Shown here: in pieces, positions 34,803 to 43,555 of the stretch
Position numbering within the stretch: position 1 is the stretch's first letter
Layout: the number at the start of each line of letters is the position of its first letter
Origin: UBA4416 sp038327195
Lineage (GTDB): Bacteria > Bacteroidota > Bacteroidia > B-17B0 > Aurantibacillaceae
DNA: 64,000 nt
Reading direction: 5' to 3'
Assembly (NCBI GenBank): GCA_038327195.1
Contig: JBBQKU010000019.1
Span: 1 to 64,000, forward strand
The notes under the pieces: model-generated
What the model was told of the DNA's origin: nothing
Database searches by the model: none
The model's input: only the letters and a program-made list of their open reading frames with translations
Position numbers and translations under genes: made by a program

Positions 34803-35426
34803 TTAAATTCCAGATAAAATCATTTCTTTAATGGTATAATATTGTTTTAGTTTTAAACTTTTTTCTCTTCGCCAACCACTCGAAATATTAAGATTAAAAA
34901 TCTCAGCAACTTCTTTATAATTTTTATTATTTAAAAAAGCAGATACGTATTCAAAGTCATTTTTTTTCCAAGAATCAACATAATCTTCATAAATTAAAAA
35001 GAGGTTATTTAAATACAAACTTGTTTTTTCGTTATTAGTTGCAATTAAAAAACGACTATCCGTTTTTTTAATTAATTTTAATCTCTCACGTGCATCAATT
35101 AAACTTAATCCTAATCTTTCATAGGCCGAATGTTTACTATGTATGGTCTTTAAGGTATCATGGTATAGAACATATTTTAATTTAAAATCTAAATTATTCT
35201 CTATCAAACATTCTTCAATATCAAACATTATTTCTAACGAACTTTGCAAGCTGTTTGTAATTCCTTGAAATTCAAAATTGGTAACCAAATCTAAGGCAGT
35301 AATAAAGTCGTTTTTATGAATTTTATTAATTACTGAAGTAACGTTTTTCAAATCTGCTTCAATGGAGGGTTTATGATATGAATTCCCCAATTGTTTTAAT
35401 TCTGCCATTAATATAAAATGTTCCAT
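34803..35426 (-). CDS. SatD-like protein
   Basis: A 207-residue protein whose layout follows the SatD family. An N-terminal nucleotide-cyclase-like region has the degenerate block TNFEFQG where the family has GDEFQG. A middle block reads YERLGLSLIDARERL, and a C-terminal winged-helix-like block spans about 165-200 (YKEVAEIFNLNISSGWRREK). The Gly-Asp before Glu-Phe-Gln is missing, so any catalytic activity of that fold is probably lost. Assignment is by pattern only. Function unknown. Confidence 0.5.
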   Translation of the reverse strand: MEHFILMAELKQLGNSYHKPSIEADLKNVTSVINKIHKNDFITALDLVTNFEFQGITNSLQSSLEIMFDIEECLIENNLDFKLKYVLYHDTLKTIHSKHSAYERLGLSLIDARERLKLIKKTDSRFLIATNNEKTSLYLNNLFLIYEDYVDSWKKNDFEYVSAFLNNKNYKEVAEIFNLNISSGWRREKSLKLKQYYTIKEMILSGI

Positions 35427-35650
35427 GTTTTTTTAAAGAAGTTTTGGTTAATAACACTTAAAATAGACAGCTAAATAGGGCTGCATCAGCAATTTTATTT
35501 GTATCGATTCGCCATAAATAACGATTTTTGCTTACATCATTCCCGCAAATTATGTATATTGTGATTGGTTTGATAACGTGTTTTTTATTTATTAGTTTTT
35601 GCGCTATTAACGCAAAAGTATTAAATTTTTTAAAATATGTGTTATATTCT

Positions 35651-35680
35651 TTGCTACTTCCGAAAAAAGGCTTACATTTG
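35651..35680 (+). promoter_or_regulatory. Promoter of rplM-rpsI-rpsB
   Basis: TTG at 35651-35653 and TACATTTG at 35673-35680 with a 19-nt spacer, a near-ideal Bacteroidota promoter. The leader is about 25-30 nt. Confidence 0.85.
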
Positions 35681-35712
35681 CATCCCAATTTAGAAAATTT
35701 AAAAATAAAAAA

Positions 35713-36171
35713 GTGGACGCATTAAGTTATAAAACCAAATTTGTCAACAAAGCAGCATCTGAAAAAGACTGGTTATTAGTTGACGCAGAAAACGAAGTAG
35801 TAGGTCGTTTAGCATCAAAAATCGCATACATGATACGCGGTAAGCATAAAACAAATTATACACCACACACAGATTGTGGTTCTAATATTGTTGTTATTAA
35901 TGCTGAAAAAGTTCGTTTTACAGGAGCGAAATTAGAAGATAAAGAATATGTTCGTTACACTGGTCATCCAGGTGGACAACGTTTCGCAACTCCTAAAGAA
36001 ATGTTAGCAAAAAAACCTACTGAAGTTTTAAAACACGCAGTACACGGTATGTTACCAAAAGGTCGTTTAGGAAGAACGTTAAATACAAATTTATTTGTAT
36101 TTGCAGGAACTGAACATGATCATGCTGCTCAACAACCTAAAAAAGTAGATTTAACCACAATTATTGCATAA
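35713..36171 (+). CDS. rplM: 50S ribosomal protein L13
   Basis: A 152-residue protein with the L13 N-terminus DALSYKTKFVNKA and the core VVGRLASKIAYMIRGKHK and PKGRLGR. The start codon is GTG: family members begin M-D-x-L-S-Y, and no ATG is in frame nearby. First gene of the rplM-rpsI-rpsB run. Confidence 0.97.
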   Translation: MDALSYKTKFVNKAASEKDWLLVDAENEVVGRLASKIAYMIRGKHKTNYTPHTDCGSNIVVINAEKVRFTGAKLEDKEYVRYTGHPGGQRFATPKEMLAKKPTEVLKHAVHGMLPKGRLGRTLNTNLFVFAGTEHDHAAQQPKKVDLTTIIA

Positions 36172-36175
36172 CGAA

Positions 36176-36562
36176 ATGGAAGTAGTAAACACATCAGGTC
36201 GCAGAAAATGTTCAGTAGCACGTGCTTATGTATCTAAAGGTACAGGAGTAATTACTATCAACAAAAGAGATTACAAAGAGTATTTCAAAACTCCAACTTT
36301 ACAATATTATGTTTTACAATCATTAAACAACGCTAAAGCTGTTGGAGAATATGATGTAAAAATTAATGTAAATGGAGGAGGAACTACAGGACAAGCGCAA
36401 GCTGTTCGTTTAGCAATTGCTAAAGCTTTAGTAGAAATCAATCCAGAATTGAAAAAAGATTTACGTGCAGAAGGTTTAGTTACACGTGACCCTCGTATGG
36501 TTGAACGTAAAAAATTCGGTCAAAAGAAAGCTCGTGCTCGTTTCCAATTCAGCAAACGTTAG
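36176..36562 (+). CDS. rpsI: 30S ribosomal protein S9
   Basis: 128 residues from the ATG at 36176: MEVVNTSGRRKCSVARAYV, ending in the typical KKARARFQFSKR tail that reaches the P-site tRNA. A TTG 12 nt upstream would overlap rplM and adds nothing family-like. It starts 4 nt after the rplM stop. Confidence 0.97.
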   Translation: MEVVNTSGRRKCSVARAYVSKGTGVITINKRDYKEYFKTPTLQYYVLQSLNNAKAVGEYDVKINVNGGGTTGQAQAVRLAIAKALVEINPELKKDLRAEGLVTRDPRMVERKKFGQKKARARFQFSKR

Positions 36563-36595
36563 AATTCAAATTATTATATTTTATATATACTACAC

Positions 36596-37444
36596 ATGTC
36601 AACAAAAACATTCAACGAATTATTAGAATCTGGTGCTCATTTTGGTCACTTGAAAAGAAAATGGAATCCAGCAATGGCTCCTTACATTTATGCTGAAAAA
36701 AACGGCATCCATATTATCGACTTAAATAAAACAGTTGTTAAAATTGATGAAGCTGCAGCTGCTATTAAGCAAATTGCTCGTTCAGGTAAAAAAATATTAT
36801 TTGTAGCTACTAAAAAACAAGCAAAAGACATCGTTGCTGCTAAAGTTAAAGAAGTAGGTATGCCTTATGTAACTGAGCGTTGGCCAGGTGGTATGTTAAC
36901 TAATTTTGCAACTATCCGTAAGGCAGTTCGTAAAATGGGACAAATCGACAAAATGGCTACTGATGGTACTTTTGATAATATTTCTAAAAAAGAAAAATTA
37001 CAAATTACTCGTGAGCGTGCAAAGTTAGAAATTAACTTAGGTTCAGTTGCTGATTTAACTCGTTTACCATCAGCTTTATTTATAGTTGACATCAGCAAAG
37101 AACATATTGCTGTTGCTGAAGCTAAACGTTTAAATATTCCAACTTTTGCAATTGTTGATACAAATTCAAATCCTAATTTTGTGGATTATGCAATTCCTGC
37201 AAATGATGATTCTTCTAGTTCTGTAGCATATATTGTTGATTTAATTTGCAAAGCAATAAACGAAGGTTTAGGTGATCGCAAAATGGACAAAGAAGCTGGA
37301 TTAGTTGAAGAGAAAGAAGCGAAAAACTCTAAAGAAGAGGCTGAAGAATTAGCAGAAGGTGTTACTGTAAAAGGAGCAAAAGCTGTTGAAGATGAAGCGG
37401 CTCGTAAAACAGCACCTCGCAAAAGAACAGTAGCCAAAAAATAA
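36596..37444 (+). CDS. rpsB: 30S ribosomal protein S2
   Basis: A 282-residue protein. Core S2 spans about 1-230 (LLESGAHFGHLKRKWNPAM, PGGMLTNFATIRK). It is followed by a charged Glu/Ala/Lys tail of about 50 residues, common in Bacteroidota S2. It lies 33 nt after rpsI. Confidence 0.97.
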   Translation: MSTKTFNELLESGAHFGHLKRKWNPAMAPYIYAEKNGIHIIDLNKTVVKIDEAAAAIKQIARSGKKILFVATKKQAKDIVAAKVKEVGMPYVTERWPGGMLTNFATIRKAVRKMGQIDKMATDGTFDNISKKEKLQITRERAKLEINLGSVADLTRLPSALFIVDISKEHIAVAEAKRLNIPTFAIVDTNSNPNFVDYAIPANDDSSSSVAYIVDLICKAINEGLGDRKMDKEAGLVEEKEAKNSKEEAEELAEGVTVKGAKAVEDEAARKTAPRKRTVAKK

Positions 37445-37463
37445 TTTTATCACTCATAATATT

Positions 37464-37499
37464 AAAGGCCGTTCTTGATAAGGGAAGGGCTTTTTTTTT
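37464..37499 (+). terminator. Terminator or attenuator between rpsB and tsf
   Basis: Imperfect hairpin GGCCgTTC / GAAgGGC followed by nine T. It probably ends part of the transcripts and sets the S2 to EF-Ts ratio. Confidence 0.65.
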
Positions 37500-37530
37500 A
37501 ACTAAATTAATAAATTAAAAAACAATAAAA

Positions 37531-38355
37531 ATGGCAATTACAGCACAAGAAGTAAACAAATTACGTCAACAAACCGGAGCTGGTATGATGGATTGTAAAA
37601 AAGCATTAGAAGAAAACAATGGTGATTTTGAACAAGCTGTTGATTATCTTCGTAAAAAAGGAGCAAAAGTTGCTGCAAATCGTGGCGACAGAGATTCTAA
37701 AGAAGGAGTTGTTTTAGCAAAAACATCAACTGATAACAAAAGAGGAATATTAATTTGGGTTAACTGCGAAACTGATTTCGTAGCAATTAATGCTGATTTT
37801 ATTGCTTTTGCTGAATCTATTGCAGCTATTGCTTTAGAAAAAAACGCAAAAACAAAAGAAGAAATTTTAACATTACCATACAACAACGATATTACAGTTG
37901 GAGATAAATTTATGGAGCAATGTGGTAAAATTGGAGAGAAAATTGAAATTGGATATTTTGAAGCTATTTCAGCTGAAAAAGTTTCTGCTTACATTCATCC
38001 AGGAAATAGAGTTTCTGTAATAGTAGGTTTCAATAAAGATATTGATAATGAAGTTGGACGTAATGTTGCAATGCAAGCTGCAGCAATGGCTCCAGTAGCA
38101 TTAGATAAAGAAGGTGTTACTCCAGAAATGTTAGAGAGAGAATTAGAAATTGCTCGTGAAGTAATTCGTGCAGAAGGAAAACCTGAAGATATGGTTGAGA
38201 AAATTGCAGCTGGTAAAATTGCTAAATTCTATAAAGAATCTACTTTATTAAATCAAGAATATATTAAAGATAATAAAATGACAGTTGCTCAATATCTACA
38301 AAGTGTTGACAAAGGATTAACTGCAACGGCGTTTAAACGTTACGCTTTATCTTAG
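37531..38355 (+). CDS. tsf: Elongation factor Ts
   Basis: A 274-residue protein with the EF-Ts N-terminal UBA-like motif VNKLRQQTGAGMMDCKKALEE and the core CETDFVA. It is the guanine nucleotide exchange factor of EF-Tu. It follows rpsB as in most bacteria. Confidence 0.97.
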   Translation: MAITAQEVNKLRQQTGAGMMDCKKALEENNGDFEQAVDYLRKKGAKVAANRGDRDSKEGVVLAKTSTDNKRGILIWVNCETDFVAINADFIAFAESIAAIALEKNAKTKEEILTLPYNNDITVGDKFMEQCGKIGEKIEIGYFEAISAEKVSAYIHPGNRVSVIVGFNKDIDNEVGRNVAMQAAAMAPVALDKEGVTPEMLERELEIAREVIRAEGKPEDMVEKIAAGKIAKFYKESTLLNQEYIKDNKMTVAQYLQSVDKGLTATAFKRYALS

Positions 38356-38364
38356 TAAATTATT

Positions 38365-38396
38365 AAAAACCGATTATTTTAATCGGTTTTTTTTTT
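38365..38396 (+). terminator. Terminator of tsf
   Basis: AAAAACCGATT-atttt-AATCGGTTTTT, followed by more T. A perfect stem, 10 nt after the stop. Confidence 0.92.
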
Positions 38397-38481
38397 GTTT
38401 AAATTTTTATAAATATTAAAACATCTCCGCTTTATACTATAAATAAATAGGTAAATTGCTATAGGGAATAAAATTGAAACT

Positions 38482-39189
38482 ATGAAATACAAACGTATAC
38501 TATTAAAATTATCTGGAGAAGCCTTAATGGGTAATAAAGGTTTTGGTATTGATCATGAACGATTATTAGAATACGCTAAAGAAATTAAATTAGCCTATGA
38601 TGCAGGTTGCCAAATAGCCATTGTAATTGGAGGTGGTAATATATTTAGAGGAATTCAAGCAGAAAAAGGAGGGATGGATCGTGTACATGGTGATTATATG
38701 GGTATGCTTGCAACCGTTATTAATTCTATGGCTGTTCAATCTGCTTTAGAAGGATTAGGAGTTCAAACTCGTTTACAAAGCGCTATTAAAATGGAACAAA
38801 TTTGCGAACCTTTTATTAGAAGAAAAGCGGTTCGTCACCTTGAAAAAGGACGCGTTGTGATTTTTGGAGCAGGTACTGGTAATCCATATTTTACAACGGA
38901 TACCGCAGCTACTTTACGTGCTATTGAAATTGAGGCTGATGTTATTTTAAAAGGTACACGCGTGGATGGGATTTATACTTCTGATCCTGAAAAAGACCCA
39001 AAAGCTACAAAATATGAAACTATATCTTTTGAAGAAGTATATTCAAAAGGACTTGAAGTAATGGATATGACTGCATTTACACTTTGTAAAGAAAACAATT
39101 TGCCGCTCATTGTTTTTGATATGAACAAAAAAGGAAACCTGCAAAATTTGATTTATGGTGAAAAAGTTGGAACATTAGTTGAAGTGTAA
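38482..39189 (+). CDS. pyrH: UMP kinase
   Basis: A 235-residue amino-acid-kinase fold enzyme: KRILLKLSGEALMG at the N-terminus, VIGGGNIFRG, and the UMP-binding GTGNPYFTTDTAA. It phosphorylates UMP to UDP in pyrimidine nucleotide synthesis and acts as a hexamer in the cytoplasm. It stands after the tsf terminator, so it has its own promoter, which I could not identify. Confidence 0.96.
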   Translation: MKYKRILLKLSGEALMGNKGFGIDHERLLEYAKEIKLAYDAGCQIAIVIGGGNIFRGIQAEKGGMDRVHGDYMGMLATVINSMAVQSALEGLGVQTRLQSAIKMEQICEPFIRRKAVRHLEKGRVVIFGAGTGNPYFTTDTAATLRAIEIEADVILKGTRVDGIYTSDPEKDPKATKYETISFEEVYSKGLEVMDMTAFTLCKENNLPLIVFDMNKKGNLQNLIYGEKVGTLVEV

Positions 39190-39241
39190 TTTTTCATTTT
39201 CAAATTCAATTACAAATGGATAAGTTTTATTAAATTTACGC

Positions 39242-39745
39242 ATGGGCAAAATTAAGATTCTAGATTCACAGCAAATAGACCAAAAGTTAAATCGAATGGC
39301 CTATCAAGTTTATGAAGCAAATTTTAAAGAGAAAGAATTGTTTATTGTTGGAATTGATGGTAATGGATATAAAGTGGCTCAACGTATTGCTGCAATTTTA
39401 GAGTCTATTTCTAGCATCAAAATAAAAATAGGTAAAATAAAATTAAATAAAGAAAAGCCCTGGTTAGTTGAGCCATCGATTGATTTTACGGAAAATGATT
39501 TTGAAAATAAATCTATTATATTAGTGGATGATGTTTTAAATAGTGGTAAAGCATTGATGTATGCGGTAAAACTATTTTTAAATAAACCTGTTAAACAATT
39601 AAATACTTTAATATTAGTAGATAGAAGTCATACGCGTTTTCCTGTGAAGGCTGATTTTGTTGGCTTATCATTATCAACTACTTTGCAAGAACGTATTGAT
39701 ACAGATTTTTCTAAAAAAGGGAAAGAAGCTGTTTATTTAGTTTAA
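39242..39745 (+). CDS. Phosphoribosyltransferase family protein (PyrR-like)
   Basis: A 167-residue type I PRTase. The PRPP-binding loop is SIILVDDVLNSGKALMYA (about residues 90-107). Members of this fold transfer phosphoribosyl to a base or regulate pyrimidine genes. The position after pyrH fits a pyrimidine role, but the RNA-binding surface of true PyrR cannot be judged. Its end overlaps the convergent gene by 4 nt. Confidence 0.8.
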   Translation: MGKIKILDSQQIDQKLNRMAYQVYEANFKEKELFIVGIDGNGYKVAQRIAAILESISSIKIKIGKIKLNKEKPWLVEPSIDFTENDFENKSIILVDDVLNSGKALMYAVKLFLNKPVKQLNTLILVDRSHTRFPVKADFVGLSLSTTLQERIDTDFSKKGKEAVYLV

Positions 39746-40293
39746 GCATATTCTAATTCCGAACGTAGCTTTTTAATTGTAAGAAAAAGTTCACTGGCTT
39801 TTTGAGTTCCAATGCGATAAATAAAACCTGAATTATCTTTTAATTCTATAAACTCATTTCCGTTTGTGAAAAATTTAATAATTCCTCGGCTATGTAAATT
39901 ATAAACGGCCCTTCTAAAAATATGTTTTTTGTATTTGCTTTTTCGAATATTAGAAATTGTATCTAAATTTATTTTAACTCTTCTAGCGGTCCAAAATCCA
40001 TCTATAATGATATATTTTTCATATACTTTTATGTGTGTATGTAAAATGTAAGTTAGCATTGCTGAAAAAGATAAAATTAATAAGCCTAATAAAAAAAATA
40101 TTTTACCCGAATTAGGTATATCTATTGCTGGGTAATAGCCAATTTCAAAAACTGAAACGTGAACTGGTTTTGGATTTTCGCTCCAATAATAACCAACAAA
40201 ACAAAACAATGTAATTACTGTTCTCCAAATAATACTAAGTCTGTTATGACCTAAGTATTGTTTTTCTTCAAATATAATTTTGTCTGATTGCAA
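39742..40293 (-). CDS. PH-like-domain membrane protein of unknown function
   Basis: A 183-residue protein with two hydrophobic segments (about 22-40 and 66-88), followed by a beta-rich PH-like part (about 90-175: IKVYEKYIIIDGFWTARRVKINLDTI). No catalytic residues were seen. It follows the methyltransferase gene by 5 nt and is likely co-transcribed. Confidence 0.65.
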   Translation of the reverse strand: MQSDKIIFEEKQYLGHNRLSIIWRTVITLFCFVGYYWSENPKPVHVSVFEIGYYPAIDIPNSGKIFFLLGLLILSFSAMLTYILHTHIKVYEKYIIIDGFWTARRVKINLDTISNIRKSKYKKHIFRRAVYNLHSRGIIKFFTNGNEFIELKDNSGFIYRIGTQKASELFLTIKKLRSELEYA

Positions 40294-40298
40294 ATAAA

Positions 40299-40880
40299 TT
40301 AGGCTTTCTCAAAGTTAATAAATAATTCTCTATCCGCTCTTGGCTTAATAGAATTATAACATGGTTCAAAGGTATTAAGCTTGAAAAGATGTTCAAAGTA
40401 GGGTAGGTATTCTGCTTTGTTTCCTCCAAACGGTGGGTGTTCTGTATTTAAGTTGTCGTTAAATAATAAGCCTACTAATTTCCCATTGGGTTTTAATAAC
40501 TTATTCATTTGTTCTGCATAGGCTTTTCGTAGTTCAGGATTTATAGCGCAAAAAAAAGTTTGCTCAATTATTAAATCGTATTGACCTTTATGATCAAAAA
40601 AGTTTTCACATACTAAATGCTCAGGGTTAAAATGAGGATTACGTTTTTTAAATAAATTTATTGGTTCTTCAGCAAAATCTAATACAAAGATGTTTTTAAA
40701 ACCATGATTAAAAAGATATTCAGCTTCATGGGCATTTCCAGCTCCTGGAATTAATATTTTTAAATCTTTATTTGAAAGTTGATTAAAATAATCTTTTAAT
40801 GGATTTGAAATTTCTCCTAAATCCCAGCTAAATTCATTTTCTAAGTACCTGTTATTCCAATATTGATTATCTAAATTCAT
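40299..40880 (-). CDS. SAM-dependent methyltransferase, thiopurine methyltransferase-like
   Basis: A 193-residue protein with YWNNRYLENEFSWDLGEIS at the start and SAM motif KILIPGAGNAHEAEYLF. Then EQTFFCAINPELR matches the TPMT/TMT-type family, which methylates thiols, selenium/tellurium compounds or halides. Substrate unknown. Confidence 0.82.
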   Translation of the reverse strand: MNLDNQYWNNRYLENEFSWDLGEISNPLKDYFNQLSNKDLKILIPGAGNAHEAEYLFNHGFKNIFVLDFAEEPINLFKKRNPHFNPEHLVCENFFDHKGQYDLIIEQTFFCAINPELRKAYAEQMNKLLKPNGKLVGLLFNDNLNTEHPPFGGNKAEYLPYFEHLFKLNTFEPCYNSIKPRADRELFINFEKA

Positions 40881-40952
40881 GTTTCTGTTATTAAATGCTA
40901 TGCCTGTTAAAATTAAAAATAATATGCTTAACTTTAAGAAATAAAAATTATT

Positions 40953-41888
40953 TTGCTAAAAAACCCTTTCATAGCTTTTTTAAAATTAATTAGGATTGAA
41001 AATCTATTAATTATTACCTTAACACAATGTTGTATTCAATATTTTGTTTTAAACGATTTTGTTGAGTATACTAAATTTACTCCTTTTTTGTTTTTTATTT
41101 CAATATTAAGCACTACACTTATTGCTGCAGGTGGTTATATTATTAACGATTATTTTGATGTTAAAACAGATAAAATAAATCGTCCCGAAACTGTTGTTTT
41201 GGATGTAATTATTAAACGCAGATGGGCAATGCTTTTGCACATTGTATTTAATGCAGTTGGTTTAGCTTTAGGATTATACTTAGCCTTAAAATGTCAAAAT
41301 TTAAAACTCGTTACTTTTCAACTATTAAGTATTGTTTTACTTTGGTTTTATTCTACACATTTTAAAAAACAATTATTGATTGGTAACCTTGTAGTATCTA
41401 CTTTAACGGCAACTATTCCGTTATTACCTTTAATTTATGATTTTTATTTTACGCCCGAAATCAATCCTTTTATAATTGAATATATTAGGACGATTATGAA
41501 GTCGCTGATATATGTAGTTGTTGGTTATAGCTTATTTGCTTTTTTAACATCCTTTGCACGAGAGGTTATAAAAGATATGGAAGATTATGAAGGTGATGTT
41601 CAAACGGGCTGTAAAACAATGCCAATTGTTTGGGGAATGGTTACCAGTAAAGTAGTTACATTTTTTGTCGTGAGTATTACTATTGGTTTTTTGCTTTTGG
41701 CCTGTTTGCACTTTATTAAGCAACAAAATTTTTTGCCTTTGTATTATATTGTTGGCTTAATTATATTTCCTTTAATAGTCATTATATTTATAACAGTAAC
41801 TGCCAAATCCAGTAAAGGTTTTAAAATGGCAAGCTTATTGCTTAAATTTGTTATGTTATTTGGCATTGCATTCACCTATTTTATATAA
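40953..41888 (+). CDS. UbiA prenyltransferase family, geranylgeranylglycerol-phosphate geranylgeranyltransferase type
   Basis: A 311-residue integral membrane protein with about eight to nine helices. The two Asp-rich substrate motifs are present: NDYFDVKTDKINRP (near residue 68) and DMEDYEGDVQTGCKTMP (near 208). The pattern matches Bacteroidota proteins annotated as ether-lipid-type prenyltransferases; the actual product in this group is uncertain. The start is TTG: no in-frame ATG exists upstream before a stop, and homologues begin just before KLIRIENLL. Confidence 0.8.
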   Translation: MLKNPFIAFLKLIRIENLLIITLTQCCIQYFVLNDFVEYTKFTPFLFFISILSTTLIAAGGYIINDYFDVKTDKINRPETVVLDVIIKRRWAMLLHIVFNAVGLALGLYLALKCQNLKLVTFQLLSIVLLWFYSTHFKKQLLIGNLVVSTLTATIPLLPLIYDFYFTPEINPFIIEYIRTIMKSLIYVVVGYSLFAFLTSFAREVIKDMEDYEGDVQTGCKTMPIVWGMVTSKVVTFFVVSITIGFLLLACLHFIKQQNFLPLYYIVGLIIFPLIVIIFITVTAKSSKGFKMASLLLKFVMLFGIAFTYFI

Positions 41889-41894
41889 ACTCTT

Positions 41895-42488
41895 ATGAAC
41901 AAAATTGAAGAAATAATTAAGGAATTTCCGTATCAAATTATATTAGGGTCAAACTCACCTCGTAGGCATGAATTATTGACAAGTTTAGGTTTTAAATTTT
42001 TAAATAAACCCATTAATGCCGACGAATCATTTCCTGTTGATTTATTAGCAGAAGAAATTCCATTGTATTTGGCTGAAAAAAAAGCAGATGCTTATGAAGA
42101 TGAATTAAAAGACAATGAAATTTTAATTACGGCTGATACAATTGTTTGGTGCGAAGGAAAAGTTTTTAATAAGCCTGCAAATTTTGTAGAAGGAAAATTA
42201 ATGCTAGAAACATTAAGTGGTAAAATGCACGAAGTATATACGGGAGTATGTTTAAAAAGTGGAAACAAACAAACTACATTTTACGATGTTAGTAAAGTAT
42301 ATTTTAAAAAATTGAAACCAGAAGAAATCGAATACTATTTAATAAATTTTAGTCCTTACGATAAAGCTGGTGGCTATGGTGTTCAAGATTGGTTAGGATA
42401 TATAGGTATCGATAAAATTGAAGGTAGTTTTTACAATGTAATGGGTTTACCTGTTAAAGAATTGTTTGAAGAATTAGTGAAGTTTTAA
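41895..42488 (+). CDS. maf: Maf family nucleoside triphosphate pyrophosphatase
   Basis: A 197-residue cytoplasmic enzyme with the Maf motif LGSNSPRRHELL, catalytic Asp in ITADTIVW and the KPEEIEYYL, DKAGGYGVQ blocks. It hydrolyses non-canonical or excess nucleoside triphosphates such as dTTP and UTP. It starts 6 nt after the prenyltransferase gene. Confidence 0.93.
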   Translation: MNKIEEIIKEFPYQIILGSNSPRRHELLTSLGFKFLNKPINADESFPVDLLAEEIPLYLAEKKADAYEDELKDNEILITADTIVWCEGKVFNKPANFVEGKLMLETLSGKMHEVYTGVCLKSGNKQTTFYDVSKVYFKKLKPEEIEYYLINFSPYDKAGGYGVQDWLGYIGIDKIEGSFYNVMGLPVKELFEELVKF

Positions 42489-42499
42489 TTTTTTTCCTA

Positions 42500-42643
42500 A
42501 TGAGACTTAAATCCGTTTCTCTATTAATAATAATATCCCTTATGTTAACGCTAGTATTACCGAGTTGTTTTATATTTAGAGGAAAAAACAAGTGCGATAC
42601 ATGCCCAAGTTTTAATCATACCAAAAAGAAAAAGAAGCATTAA
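42500..42643 (+). CDS. 47-residue lipoprotein (C-x2-C type)
   Basis: ATG at 42500, stop at 42641-42643. The signal peptide has lipobox VLPSC (Cys23), followed by RGKNKCDTCPSFNHTKKKKKH, that is one CxxC pair and a basic tail. Start 11 nt after maf, same strand, before a shared terminator. Very short lipoproteins with a Cys-x-x-Cys-Pro core and a Lys/Arg tail are known in Bacteroidota and their role is unclear. A good signal peptide, lipobox and operon position make this a real gene. Confidence 0.75.
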   Translation: MRLKSVSLLIIISLMLTLVLPSCFIFRGKNKCDTCPSFNHTKKKKKH

Positions 42644-42660
42644 TACTTTTTGAGAATAGT

Positions 42661-42709
42661 AATCAGAGAAAAAGCTGCTCAATATTACTGAGCAACTTTT
42701 TCTCTGATT
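42661..42709. terminator. Bidirectional terminator overlapping the end of the DUF4249 gene
   Basis: Stem of 14 + 6 bp with one mismatch (arms 42661-42681 and 42689-42709) around a 7-nt loop. The right arm is also the last eight codons of the DUF4249 gene, and its stop codon at 42685-42687 lies in the loop. Confidence 0.8.
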
Positions 42710-43551
42710 CCAACGGCACTCATACAAAACCACCCAACAACTTTAATTTTAGGATTGTTTGAAATAATATTTGTTTTTATGTTTTCTGGAGTCGTTGCAA
42801 ATAAGCCAGAGTTAGAAATTTGTGCCTGCGCTTGAAAAAGCAAATTATAAGTTGTTAAATTAATTGAATGAATTTCAACGCGGCAAATATCATATTTTTG
42901 AAATACTTCGCCAAATGGAGTAATGCCCTCTGCAATAGGTGGTATAAATGGAAAGCCATCTGCTGCTGGACTGTAAGCACCATTGAATGCTAAGTTCATG
43001 CCACCAGTTTTAAAATATTCGCCATTTTTATAAGACTTAATCCAATAAAAATCATCAACATCGCCAGGCTGATCAAATCCTAAAAATTTAAATACATAAC
43101 CTGCTTTTCCGCCAAAGGCTCCAGCCTCTTTGTAAGTAACATCTAAACTATCAATTTGCGCAGTACGATTTAATTTACTGGTTGAAGTGTAAGTTGTGCC
43201 ATCATAAATTACAGTTAACTCATAATTGTTATTTACTCTGCCAATAGTATCGGTTGTTAATAAATTAAAAACATAGTCACCATTATTATTATCTGTAAAA
43301 TTAAATAGTTGGCCGTTAGTTGTGTTTTTAATACTTACGGTTGCTCCAAGAACAGGACTGTTTTTAGTTTTAGAAAAGTAATCATCAGTATAAGTTAAGC
43401 GTATTCTCTGTTGAGAACGCATGTCATTTACAAATGCATCAACGGTTACCAATGGTGTTCCTTTATCTAACTTTACTTGTATTACATCTTCGCATGATGA
43501 TAAAGTAAATGCTATTACAAATGCGATAAATAGGTTTAATGTGTGTTTCAT
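42685..43551 (-). CDS. DUF4249 domain lipoprotein, partner of a TonB-dependent receptor
   Basis: A 288-residue lipoprotein with lipobox TLSSC (Cys20), then EDVIQVKLDKGTPLVTVDAFV, the DUF4249 N-terminal pattern. It sits 4 nt after a TonB-dependent receptor gene. DUF4249 proteins are regularly paired with such receptors and probably act as surface-exposed substrate-binding or lid subunits; substrate unknown. The C-terminal codons double as a terminator arm. Confidence 0.85.
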   Translation of the reverse strand: MKHTLNLFIAFVIAFTLSSCEDVIQVKLDKGTPLVTVDAFVNDMRSQQRIRLTYTDDYFSKTKNSPVLGATVSIKNTTNGQLFNFTDNNNGDYVFNLLTTDTIGRVNNNYELTVIYDGTTYTSTSKLNRTAQIDSLDVTYKEAGAFGGKAGYVFKFLGFDQPGDVDDFYWIKSYKNGEYFKTGGMNLAFNGAYSPAADGFPFIPPIAEGITPFGEVFQKYDICRVEIHSINLTTYNLLFQAQAQISNSGLFATTPENIKTNIISNNPKIKVVGWFCMSAVGIREKVAQ

Positions 43552-43555
43552 TTTC

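Noticed and set aside
35597..35617. Hairpin TTTTGCG-ctattaa-CGCAAAA upstream of rplM
   Set aside because: Only 7 bp, placed upstream of the clear promoter, with no gene ending nearby; purpose not supportable.
35528..35725. 65-residue hydrophobic frame upstream of rplM
   Set aside because: It runs through the rplM promoter and into the rplM start; a hydrophobic translation of AT-rich DNA is not enough support.
42500..42643. Reading the short frame after maf as random
   Set aside because: Lipobox, signal peptide, CxxC and operon position argue for a real gene, so it is listed as a CDS instead.
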